From Mesaphorura yosii (lineage: Eukaryota; Arthropoda; Collembola; Poduromorpha; Tullbergiidae), in the NCBI GenBank assembly GCA_009869945.1, contig WIXG01000184.1, positions 1 through 64,000 of the forward strand: a DNA stretch of 64,000 bases, in the 5' to 3' direction. The notes beneath the pieces were generated by a model. It worked only from the letters and a program-made list of their open reading frames with translations, was not told the DNA's origin and ran no database searches. A program made the translations under genes and the position numbers. This document shows, piece after piece, positions 25,001 through 36,300 of this stretch. How positions within the stretch are numbered: the stretch's first letter is position 1; the number at the start of each line of letters is the position of its first letter.

Positions 25001-25397
25001 CTTATGGCGCGAGCGGCAGTAGCCAAGTGGGTGCCTCTGGGCACTCATCCTTCGACCCAACCTACCCAATATTTTCACACCAAGAAGAGTACGGAGTTCC
25101 GTCTCTCAATTCTCCTCACTACACGTACTGTGGTAATTAACTAATTAGGAACATTAACATTTTCGTAAGGCCATTCACCATTACTAATGTTCGTTTATTC
25201 AAACAGGTCAGTCTCCGATTGATTCACCCAGCGTTGTCTTTTCATCTCCAACTTTAGGCTCACGTCGTGCCAATACTGGTCCAGAAAAATTTCAATTTCC
25301 AGATTTCAATGATTGCTTTCATTCCACAAATACTCAAGACGAGACTGGTATTGTGACTTGTGTCATTACAACTGAAATGCCTGAAACACACCACTAA
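7034..25397 (+). CDS. DAGLA: sn1-specific diacylglycerol lipase (DAGL-alpha / inaE type)
   Basis: Hydrolyses diacylglycerol at sn-1 in the plasma membrane, giving 2-arachidonoylglycerol or related monoacylglycerols. Exons: 7034-7128, 16078-16304, 17551-17652, 18435-18615, 19227-19311, 19392-19526, 20140-20342, 20416-20635, 21262-21339, 21657-21886, 22454-22595, 22681-22931, 23625-23648, 23726-23858, 23926-25132, 25207-25397, giving 1167 residues. The start MPGLIAFGRRWSFGSDD matches the family. Four membrane segments lie in exons 1-4. VVSIRGTLS precedes the lipase core GHSLGAG with catalytic Ser about 486, then IIVGKDLVPRIG with Asp about 538. A Cys-rich regulatory insert (GVCRLC, EEDNCCYC) is kept. 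Exon 15 (1.2 kb) encodes a Ser-rich, probably disordered tail of about 460 residues. The first coding intron is 8.95 kb. An alternative or additional 36-nt exon is possible at 23499-23534. Reading through the donor at 25133 would end the protein at 25140. Confidence 0.95.
8824..9249. repeat. inverted pair of ATCCCTCC minisatellite blocks
   Basis: About 8824-8930 carries seven degenerate units of about 14-16 bp. Most are ATCCCTCC followed by a short linker ending in CAGA or CAAA. The block at about 9180-9249 is the same family in reverse orientation. Read on the minus strand it repeats AATCCCTCCAGCATAAATCC and ATCCATGACAGAATCCC, which match 8824-8870. About 250 nt of unrelated sequence lies between. 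The structure could fold into a long imperfect hairpin and may be a foldback or MITE-like element inside DAGL intron 1. Confidence 0.7.
10985..11345. repeat. MITE-like AT-rich element with internal direct and inverted repeats
   Basis: CACAGTGGGAAATAACGTG at 11061-11079 has an inverted partner at 11317-11335 that matches 18 of 19 bases. A direct repeat related to AATATTGTGAAATATTGTTAAA occurs at 11081-11102 and 11196-11218, each preceded by a GTAAATAACG-type motif, with a weaker copy near 11127. CAGTGTTA occurs near both edges (about 10986 and 11340). No coding capacity is seen. It looks like a small non-autonomous DNA element or a decayed satellite in DAGL intron 1. Confidence 0.6.
23499..23534 (+). 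other. candidate alternative 36-nt DAGL exon
   Basis: It has a good pyrimidine-rich acceptor ending at 23498. The exon would read NKIQEAKVDWQK after the shared split codon and end at a weak GTTGAG donor. It is 36 nt long and has the same phase as the 24-nt exon at 23625-23648 (TKYETVWK). Either, or both together, keep the frame into RVVKKGEP. The 24-nt exon resembles other arthropod DAGLs better. This one is inferred only from phase, splice signals and the shared W-x-K ending. Confidence 0.35.
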
Positions 25398-28300
25398 ACA
25401 TTCCTGACAGAGCAAGCTCCATGACCATTCTACACACAACTTACAAAATTATATTTTTGTCGAAACGTCTCATTGTAATTTCTAATTAATTATAAGACCA
25501 TACTCACTAATGACTTGTTAAAGTAACAAAATGCGAAATATTTGAATGGATAGTCAATGCGACTATTCCGCGACTAAACTGGTTTGGGTAAGATTTCGAG
25601 AGTTTTCGGCTGATCTCCTAATTGGGAGGCCTAATTTGGAATTGTTTGGCGAGCCAACACTGGACAACGCATTTAGATTGCTGGACTGAAGGCTGTGTTA
25701 AAGCATTTCGAGGTTTATGATGTTACATTCATTCAGGTGTAATTAAAAGTGTTGTGTTTGCATGCAAATTGTGTGGATTAATAAAATCGTATTCAATGTC
25801 GTATGCGTGTGAGGTGCGAACTCTTTGTTCCACCGACCAATGCTTTGTGGGCATTTGGCAAGCGTTGCGAAACGAAGCAAGTAGCGAAATCATCTTTATT
25901 TTGGCAACAAGGGCAACGGTGGACGACAACCTTGCAACGCAATATTCAGTGAACATGAGCAGTACACTTGTGTCTGTCCACCGAATGGGAAAAGCAGAAT
26001 TCATCGTACGATACTCTGACGTCACTTCAGAAAGAAATCACATGCATTGTTTGGCCGCTAAAACGGAAATGATCTTCAACACAAGACACAAACCCTATCA
26101 ACTATCATGCAATGCTGTGTACATGGAAAAAGTTCCTTCTCAAATTTACACTATTTTATTAATAAAAGTATGAGTAAAATATTGCCTTTAAACCCGTTAG
26201 GCTAGCAGGTGATTAGCTCACTACGCAAAATTATCTCTCAGTATGATTCACACGAAATCTACCCATTTACAGCGTAGAAGGGCAAGCAAATCAGAAAGTG
26301 AGACAAGCGCACCGTCCTTTACGTTCCTGCAACTGTGGACATGAAAATCAAAACTAAATTTAAGTGAAATTCTGCTTCCAAATTCAATAATTCAAGTGTC
26401 ATCAGGTGTAGTGAAACAGTTCGAAATCAAGCGGAGATCAATTCAGTTATTGTAATTAGAGAACAGTTGAAGTTGTTGCTGTTTGCCGTTAACCGTTGAC
26501 ATCAGAGAGAATTGTGATTTGTTATGAGAGATGTTGTGTATTTAACGACGACTCGATCGTAATAAATAATCGACAGCTGACTTCTTCTCCCGCGTTTGAT
26601 CGTACTTCATTGTTTAATTTTATTTACTTTTTAACGTGTTCAAGAAAGAGTTTAGTCAAACAGCAGAAGAAGACCAAGACGAACATCAATACTATGTGAG
26701 TTGGTAAATCAGATGAAGCGATGGGTATTTAATATTCGTTGCAGTGTTCTTAATGTTGCAATTACGATCCTGGCAGAATGACAGTATAAAAATAATACGG
26801 GTCTCAGGGTTCAGCTGTTTGTTCCACTAGTTAAGCATGTTATCAATATTTTGTAATGGGCATTATTGTACTATGTACATCCGACGGTAACGGCTGAGGC
26901 AGTGCAGTAATGAATCTGCCAATGCCAATCACTCAATTAACATTTTATATTTAGCTGCAAGCTGAACATGCGAAACCGTCATCGTGCCGTGCATGCAGAT
27001 GCCACATGATATGATACCAAAAGGCGTTCATGGGTGCTCCAGTTCATTAATAAAAGTTGACATGAACTATTGAGTTTAGAGTTTGGAACTGGGATTGGGA
27101 TTAGCATTTGGTGTCGATCGATAAATATAGAACACTGGCTATTACTGATGCAAATGAACTAACCTTAATGTTGAAAATCATTAATATTTCTTGTCTCACT
27201 TGTTTGTTTCAGATTAGCCTACTTGTTTATGATCTCAAGATAGCGAAGGAAAGCAACGTCTCGAAGCATTAACCTCTCACCTGTTACTTCAACTATGCAA
27301 TTTCTATTTCGATTAAGTAAAAACAAGGAATCAAATGCAATAAACTCGAGCGATTAAACGTCCAAAAAGCCGCCGGTAAGTGTTTCCTTTCTTGCACGGT
27401 GTACTTTGTCAATTGTTGTCGTCGTCTGTGATTAACTTGCGTGCTTAAATGTGTCGTAGTGAAACATGTTACAACATAGTCTGGATGAACGTATGAACAT
27501 AGCTAGCATTCGGGTTGGAAATTGCGAATCGCTGAGTTGCTTGTCTAGATCCAGTCGCTATGTGTCACACATTTTCCGCTTGTTAATTTCGGAGAATTTT
27601 CATTCTTGAGAAGTTTAACCTTTTATTTGTTAGTTGTATTGCCGTAGGACGTAGAAGTAGCAGTAAACTAGTGCTTAACTGCACGGCACGGTTCAGCACG
27701 TGAGTGCCCTGTTTAGTAATTGGATCAAATCAGTTGATTGAGATTGTTGTGATCAGATTCTCATCCGCCTGACCATTCTTTTGGCTACTGCCAGAGCTGC
27801 GAACAAATTCCGCATGTTATTTAATCGTTCAGCCTTAATTCAATTTACTGCGTACATGCAGTTATTCATCATTTGTCAGAGAACAATAACAATGTAATAT
27901 TCACATTCAAATTTGGGAACTGAAGCAAACATTATGCAAGAAGACAGGACAAACTCATGAAAATGAAAGTCGTAAACGCACAAATGCAGTTAGGATAGGA
28001 TGCTCGGGATGACTGCAATACTTCAATACTCCAAACAGGTTATGAGACAGGTGATTATGAGCTGTTGGATATCGTACTTGGTAGTATTTTGAATAGACAG
28101 ACACTGGGCAAATCAGCAGTCAGCACAGTTGCGGTGCGGCATTACGACATTTGGATCCCAGAGGTCTTAGCCTGAATGATTTTCCGTCTAAACTACCTGA
28201 GTTCATGTATGCAAGCTATTATCGGTTGTGGCGATCACTGCTTAACGCGATTCATAGTACAATTGAACGTATGCTCATGACTGGCTGGCCAACATGCGTG

Positions 28301-30302
28301 ATCAACTTTTGAGACAACCTTTTCTGCAGGCAACAGTGCAAAGGTAAACGTAAACAATGAGTGGCTGCGATTTCTTAAAAGGTAATGAAATGCCCACTGA
28401 AAAGTATGAGGATTGGACAATTGCGAAGACACTGAGCCGCAGCGACGGCATTATTGCTTAGCATTAACCTGTCATTCCGCTACCTTTATTTTGATTCAGT
28501 TCGCCGTGCTCACTCGCTTCATTCGCAGTGCATATTGTTGAGTTGTTGCAAATATTCATTCCCTCGAATATGTGTTTCCCTTTTCAGGTTAAATAATTAT
28601 CAGATTCACTTCCTTGTTAAGTGAGCCATTTTCCGTTTGTCATCTTCAAGATTGCACAGCAGAGCAGGGCAGGGCAGTGCAGATCAGTGCAGATCAGTTT
28701 TGTGCTTCATTTCAACAGTAACAGAGACCATATTCACGAGTCAGTATTGCATGCATCAGATCAGCTGCTTGAAACCCATTTTAGAATAGAATGCATCTGT
28801 GTGTCCGCAAATATTAAACTTCATCAGAGCTGTGACTGAGATTCAACTGCACAAGGTCGTCAAGTGTGCAGTGCTGGTGAGACTTCCAATCAGTGTGGAA
28901 TCCCGAATAGTTATGGGCTGATTCTCATGGCAGAAATTCCAAATCAACTGCGTTGGTATGACAATTGTTTTTTTTACTTGGTTTATAGTGCAGAATCGTG
29001 TGCATAAAAGTTGACATTCGCATTGGGCTTCCCATTTCGCATGCAAAATTGCTTAGCAATTTCAGAGGGGTTAGTCTTAATTAAACTCACACGAACATAG
29101 AAATTAGAATAGATTCGTGAAACCCTGTTATTCGTTCAGTATTTCTGCAGAACCGATAACAGCCTAACAGAACATGTCTAGTATCAGATTGCGAATTCTA
29201 CCTTGACGCTTGACCTGCTGTGCAGAACAAGGTCGCTCTTATTTATTGCGAAATCTTGCTCAACTCTCAAGACGCCAGTTTTAACCGCTAACAAGTTCTC
29301 GAAGGAGTGCAGTTGAATGAAGTGTTGCATTGCATGAAATCTCGCCAATCAACGGCGGTCCTGCAGATCCTTCCTTCAGATCCTTTCTTGCAAAAATGCA
29401 CGTGAAGCAGTGAAGCACGGCAGAAGCGCCTTTGTGGTCTTGCGCATCGCCTTGAACCTCTGAATGAGCCGCCAGAAGCAGAATTAATAATTCGCTTTTG
29501 ATTGGTAGACGTAAAAGACCACTCTAAATAGGACAACTTCCTTATTTCACTTATTTCACTCATACGCATTCATGCTCTTCGCTCTCATGCGAGTCGAAGT
29601 TCCTCTGGACTACGCCAAAGGGAGATTCCAGAGAGATCTCCATTCTCTTGCTCAACGCACGCAGTTTTTTGCGAATTTTCCATTATGCTCACAAGGAAAC
29701 CTGATTGCTCTGCCACTAAGCACTAAGTAGAGCCAGACGTGCTACGGGACTAGCCGCAGGTCTTAACCAGGACAATCAGTCCACAATTTAAGACGCAAAT
29801 CATAGCAATTTAGAGTTTAATGCGAAATTACAGCATTCAGACATTTATATGTGAGGGGTGTGATAGAAAGCGTTCCACTACGCCACAATGAGGCAGATCG
29901 CGACTCATTTCACATGAGAAATCACGCCACTTGCATAACCGTGCGATATTACGTATTCATGGATATGCGCTGAGCTGAGCAGTGGCAGAGCCAGGCTCGT
30001 GACCTTTTCCTGATCTCCGTGCGGAACTGAGGAGGGTTCCCCACACTGACAAGCGTGATAGTCACTTTCCTAGAGCTAGTGACATGGTCAGAGTACGTTT
30101 GTATGTGCATGTGTGCGTTAGATGCATGTGCTGATAGGCAGACCAGTTCCTCGTGCTAGATCATGACACCGGCTGATGTGTGGCTGCTGGTAGCTGATAA
30201 GCCGTGAACAAAATAACGGGCAAGGCTGCTGGGAGACGAAGTACTTTTGAGAGGGAGACTGGATTTGAAATTGTTTGGTTTTTAACCGTTGGTACTCGTA
30301 AC
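25398..30302. other. 4.9-kb gap between DAGL and ACC
   Basis: AATAAA motifs at 25780-25785 and 26161-26166 could end DAGL transcripts. A TATA-like TATAAAAA near 26785 and a strong donor GTAAGT at 27376-27381, after CCAAAAAGCCGCCG, could belong to an upstream untranslated exon of ACC. That is speculative. No coding gene is supported. Confidence 0.4.
28658..28697. repeat. short CAG-rich direct repeats
   Basis: Overlapping units GCAGA/GGGCA pass into two copies of GTGCAGATCA. A small local tandem expansion in the DAGL-ACC gap. Confidence 0.6.
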
Positions 30303-33300
30303 ATGTCTGGCCTTTTCTCCAGGTGGCTTTCGAATCTACAACAACAACCTGCAATGGCAGACGTTACGTACAACGATCGTTCTTCAGCAGGTATACCAAA
30401 TTCATTAAGATTCTCTCATCTTCTTTCGTTCCCCTTCCGCAAAACTGCTAAAATTCTAAACTGATCTCTGAGTTAGTTTCCAAATTAGAGGGAAAATTCT
30501 TAAAAATAGACTTAAGAACTTCACACGCTAGTAGAATAAGTAGAAGTGTAGAAACACAACTCGCTTCATTTTCAAGTTCCGGTAGCTTATTACCTGTTTT
30601 GCAATTTCTCATTTTCGTAATTCCAGTGACTCATTTTAACTCATTTTGCCTTTTTATTTTGTAGGCGATCACATTTCGTATTTCTATTCCTTTCTTGAGT
30701 TGATCGCTGTATCGGTCATTTCATTACTGCTCCTCTTTTTTGTGAGAAGAAGAGGTGCGTGTTTTCTTTTTCGCAAGGAGTTTCTCATATTCTTAATTGT
30801 TTACTCGTATAAGAATAATTTTTACATTGTTGTTTTGGACAATTATTCATGCGTTGTATTTTTGTTCTGTTATTTTCGCTTCGTTACTGTCGTGTTGCTC
30901 GTCACTAACAATATCACCTTCCTTCGTGTTCGCGCACCCGTTGCCCAATTAAGACGGTCATGACCATGAAAACTCTCTTAACGATGATGATCCGCAACGT
31001 GTCAATTTTGTTGTTGGAGATGGTGAGGATTTGGCTTGCGATGATGAAAACGGACTCGAGAACGAAGATCAATTCGGCAGGAAAGACAGCTCGTCCAGCG
31101 ACTCCACGCCGGCCATCAACCATCGAGCCGAGATAATTTCCAAGAACTTGGCTGAACGCCGGAAGCGTCTCAGGTAAGAAATCTCTCTTTCTCATTTTCA
31201 CCGTTTTGCAATCAATGCCAGGCTCACAGACGCAAATTGGAAATGCTTTCTGCCTCTTTCCATTGATAATTGGAATTTCAAAACCTAAATCCAGTGTTTC
31301 TAGTACAAGTTCCGTAATTCAGGCAATTCATGGGAGTTTATTATAGTCATTACATTAGATAGGCTCTCGAGGTCAAGGTCTTTCGCAACGGATAGCCGAA
31401 GTGTAGCTTATTAAAGATAAAGCAGGCCAAAATTTTACAAACTCCAAGAGGTTAAATGGGAAACTTTTTGCTATCGTAAAGGTAACTCGGGATTCATTAT
31501 TACCTATTCCTCCTCATCAGAAGTAGTTTAAGCCCTTGAAACTTAGCCAGTATGAAACTCAGCCCTCATACATACGTACTTCTGTGTCAGCATCGTTCCT
31601 TTTGAGTAAACGACAGCATCTACAAATATCATACAAGACAGGGAAGCAATTTCATAATTTTGCTTCGTCATTCATTCTTGCCACGTTTGATTGTTGAATC
31701 TCATTGAGTAAAATTGCCAGGACATGCAATTTGCAATAATGATGCATTTAGGTTCATTTAGTTCATTTCTAGCACACGTTTAGCATCTTTGTCTGCCGCA
31801 AAACAAGCTTGCCCATTAATTTGATCTGCTACATGGGAACTTTGCCACAGTGTTAATTTTGAACATTGTAAGAGCATTGGTGTGAGCCCCATCGTCTCAT
31901 CGTGGCGTGTGTAGAATCTGTGGTTCGTCGTACGGTAGTGGTCAGTTCGTTGTGTCAGGAAAGTAACGTCGTACAGTCTAACTGCGTTCCGTGCGTCTAG
32001 CAGAGTGAGCCGTCCACATTGATCTCGCTCGCAGGCTCGCATCATCGCTGCGCGGCACCCAACTACGACGTGAAGCCGTCTGTGAGCGACTGACTAGCAA
32101 CGCACGATCGGATCATCCGTCTCATTGCGAACAATGATGACATGTGATAATTTTTCCCCATTTCATATTTAACGACACATGTTTCTCGTTCCCAAGCCAT
32201 GATTTTCGCATGAACTTATCGCGACAGGGACTGCATGTGAGAGATAAACAAGTCCAGTGGGCCTTCCAGTCCAGAACCTCAGCACGTAGTCTTGTCACTA
32301 CTTCAGATGTACATATTACATAATACCAATTACAAGTTGACTGCGATTGCAGCTTTTTAATGCATGTGGTCTGTGAGGATCTGTACAGTTTCAGTCTTCC
32401 ATTTCATCCTTTTGGAGTCCGGCTTCCTGACACGAAGCTCGTTGCAATTAGTTTGCAGAGTTCCTTGAGCCACTGCGCTGGTATTGTTGCATCGTACCTC
32501 GTTAGGTCTCTAGTCCATTATGTGCTGTGATTTGTGAAACATCGACACGAAAACACCACGAGATTCGCAAGTGCAAGACTTGCCAACGCTTAAAGTGAAT
32601 CTCGGGTCTCAATTGCAATTACGTTGAGACTCCATCGCAACGGAACAGAGTGACGCATTCCTGAAGAGAACTAGGAATCGCCAGAATCCCTTTCTGAGAT
32701 TAAATCGTCTTGAGTCTGACTCGGTTCTTTCTTTCACCTGTTTCACTTCCACATGGCAACGCTCAGGTACAACGCACAAACTTGTATCCATACGTACTGA
32801 TTACGTCAATACGAACGTTAAGTCAGCCCGATTGATTCAAAACTTCATTCAGATTTTCATGCAACGCTAAACTTTCGACTTCTTGCGAGGAATCTTCTTT
32901 CGAAGAAAATCTTGTGAGATTTTAAGTTTCAGTGACCATTATTGTCCTAAACGTGCGCAAAAGTAAGACCTCATAGAACAGCCACACTGAACCCAAATTC
33001 TCTGCCCGTGCTGTTGACCATCAGAGTTTAAATCATTTTCTCTGTTATCAGCTTTATCTCGCGTGCAAAGATTTAGACCCATAATCTCAATATTTATCAC
33101 CAATTTCACTCTTTGAGATTCACCCGAAGCATCTCTCCTCAATTTCCCTTGTCTACGACTGAAGGTTTTATTAATTGAAGCACGCGTACCGTCGTAATTC
33201 GCAGCAGCATGGTTGTAAGGTCTGTCGTGTCTCAACATCGACTCAACTTTTCAAGGTTGAGAGTGAGATTAGCTTAGCACAACTTCATTTGAGCTTGGCC

Positions 33301-36300
33301 TGATTATAGTAGAGAGGTCGGGATTGCACCAGACGCGGTGATGGCTACTGAGGATCACAAGATTCTCGGTGATAGTTAAGCGTTACTTTTACTTCATTGA
33401 ACAAAGTTAAATTGTCTGTTTTTAGACCGAGCATGTCATACGGAACAATGCTACGTGACCGATATCCGGAGCCGCGAGATGTCACCGTCGCCACTCCTGA
33501 GGAATTTGTCAAGAAATTCAATGGCACTAAAGTCATCGACAGAGTAAGCCGCTCATAAAGAAATTCAACTAAGAACGCAGCTAAAAGTCGCTGACTGAAA
33601 TCCTTTCCCGCAGGTGCTCATCGCTAACAATGGAATTGCTGCTGTGAAGTGTATGCGATCTGTCCGTCGTTGGGCCTACGAGATGTTCCGGAATGAGAGG
33701 GCAATTCGTTTCGTCGTGATGGTTACTCCGGAGGACCTGAAGGCCAATGCGGAATACATAAAAATGGCGGACCACTACGTTCCGGTTCCCGGCGGCTCCA
33801 ATAACAACAACTACGCAAATGTGGAACTGATTTTGGACATTGCCAAGAGAATGCAAGTGCAGGCTGTTTGGGCTGGATGGGGTCACGCCTCAGAAAACCC
33901 AAAGTTGCCTGAATTATTGGGGAAGAACGGAATTGCTTTCATTGGACCGCCAGAAAAGGCAATGTGGGCTCTCGGTGACAAAATTGCATCTAATATTGTG
34001 GCTCAAACTACCGATATTCCAACTTTACCGTGGTCTGGTTCTGGTAAGAAATTCGTCTGCATTCTCGTGAAGAGCATTTAACAATTCAGTATTTCATGAG
34101 AATTGTTTTCATCTCAGGCCTTGTTGCTAAATCCTTCGGAAAGGACAAGAAGATAAAAATTCCAAATGAATTGTATCAGAAGGGCTGCGTTAATACGATT
34201 GAAGAAGGGTTGAAGGCATCTCAGGTAATCGGATTCCCAGTCATGATCAAGGCTAGTGAAGGAGGCGGTGGTAAAGGAATCCGAAAAGCAGAAAGTGAAG
34301 ACGATTTTCCAAACCTGTTCCGACAAGTCCAAGCTGAAGTACCTGGATCTCCAATCTTCATTATGAAACTTGCTACCTGCGCTAGGCATCTTGAAGTACA
34401 GCTTCTGGCTGATCAATACGGAAACGCAATTTCCCTGTTTGGTCGTGATTGCTCAATTCAAAGAAGACATCAAAAAATTATTGAAGAAGCTCCGTGCATT
34501 ATCGCCAACGAAGAAGTGTTTGAACAAATGGAGAAGGTGGGCCACATCTTAAGATAATCTTGACCCAAAATCAATTCGGATCAAATCACTTCTTACTATT
34601 GTGTTATCTAAATTAGGCTGCAGTTCGCTTGGCAAAAATGGTTGGATATGTCAGTGCTGGCACTGTTGAATATCTCTACGGCAATGATGGCTTCTTCTTC
34701 CTAGAGTTAAACCCTAGACTTCAAGTCGAGCATCCATGTACGGAAATGGTTGCAGATGTCAATCTTCCAGCGTCTCAGTTACAGGTAATTCAACTTGGGT
34801 TATAATTCCGAACACATTCGTTTTTTAATAAATTCCGTTTTTTTAAATTCCAGATTGCAATGGGTATTCCCTTGTACCGTATTAAATGTATCAGGACACT
34901 CTACGGCGAGAATCCATGGGGAGACACTCCAATCGATTTCGACCAACCCAGGAATAAGCCACAGCCTTGGGGCCATGTAATCGCTGCTAGAATTACAAGC
35001 GAAAATCCTGATGAAGGTGAGATTTTTCATAATGCATCATTCGAACTCGTGGAACTTTCAGTAAAGTTTTCGTAATTCGTAATTAGGATTTAAGCCAAGC
35101 AGCGGTACAGTTCAAGAACTCAACTTCCGGTCTTCCAAGAATGTCTGGGGCTACTTTAGCGTTGCTGCTTCTGGAGGCCTTCATGAATTTGCAGACTCTC
35201 AATTCGGCCATTGTTTCTCCTGGGGTGAAGACAGGGAACAGGCTCGAGAGTAAGATTCCGGAAAAGAACGAATTCATAAGCAAAACGTTCTGGAAACATT
35301 TTTCCTTCGACCTTCTTTAGAAATTTGGTGATTGCCTTGAAAGAACTGTCAATTCGAGGTGACTTCCGCACGACAGTTGAGTACCTGATCACTCTATTGG
35401 AGACTGACGCTTTCCAAAACAACACAATTGACACAAGCTGGTTGGATGCGCTGATTGCTGAACGAATGAAAGCTGACAAGCCGGACATAATGCTCGGTGT
35501 GATTTGTGGTGCTCTCCATATTGCTGATCAGACCATTCTTAACGCTTTCCAAAACTTTCAAATATCATTGGAGAGGTAAGTTGAAAAGATGTACTACTCA
35601 CTACTCGTGTACTCACAATGAATGCATCAACTATCTGGAACAGAATTAACAATCTATTTTCTTTTTGTAATTGGTAATTTAGAGGACAAATACTTCCTGC
35701 AAACACTCTCCGCAATTCCGTTGAAATCGAACTTATTCACGAAGGAGTCAAGTACAAAGTCGATGCTGTGAAAAATGGACCAAACTCTTACTTTTTAGTT
35801 ATGAACGAATCACACAAGGAGGTTGAAGTTCATCGAATGTCCGACGGAGGTATCCAAATGCATACGTTGTCACGATTTGTCAGTTCATTGTATGCAAAGT
35901 ATATCTCATTCGTTTGTCTCAGGTTTACTGATGTCTGTTGACGGAGCGAGTTACTCAACCTTCATGAAAGAAGAAATTGATCGCTACAGGGTTGTAATCG
36001 GAAATCAAACCTGTGTTTTCGAGAAAGAAAATGATCCCACTTTGTTAAGATCGCCCTCTGCAGGGAAGTTGCTCGGATATCTCGTCGAAGACGGAGGACA
36101 CTTGTACGCTGGTCAAGCCTTCGCAGAAATCGAGGTTTCTTGTTGAGAGTTGAAATTAAATTATTGAAATTTCATATTGTGAAAATGTAATGTCTTGTTT
36201 AGGTGATGAAAATGGTCATGACTTTGACTGCTACCGAGTCTGGGTGCATACAATACAAAAAGCGCCCGGGTGCCGTCTTGGATGCTGGCTCCCTCATTGC

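Noticed and set aside
25754-26173. 139-codon plus-strand frame after DAGL
   Set aside because: It has no recognisable domain and spans the likely DAGL poly(A) region; probably UTR.
30204-30302. Upstream in-frame ATG as the ACC start
   Set aside because: The sequence from 30204 to 30302 does not resemble ACC N-termini, so ATG 30303 (MSGLFSRW) was preferred. It is not excluded.
32939-33238. Minus-strand 99-codon frame in the ACC intron
   Set aside because: No homology, no flanking splice or promoter signals, and the length is expected by chance.
33342-33375. ATG mini-exon (MATEDHKIL) as an alternative ACC first exon
   Set aside because: Its only donor would join exon 33426 in the wrong phase.
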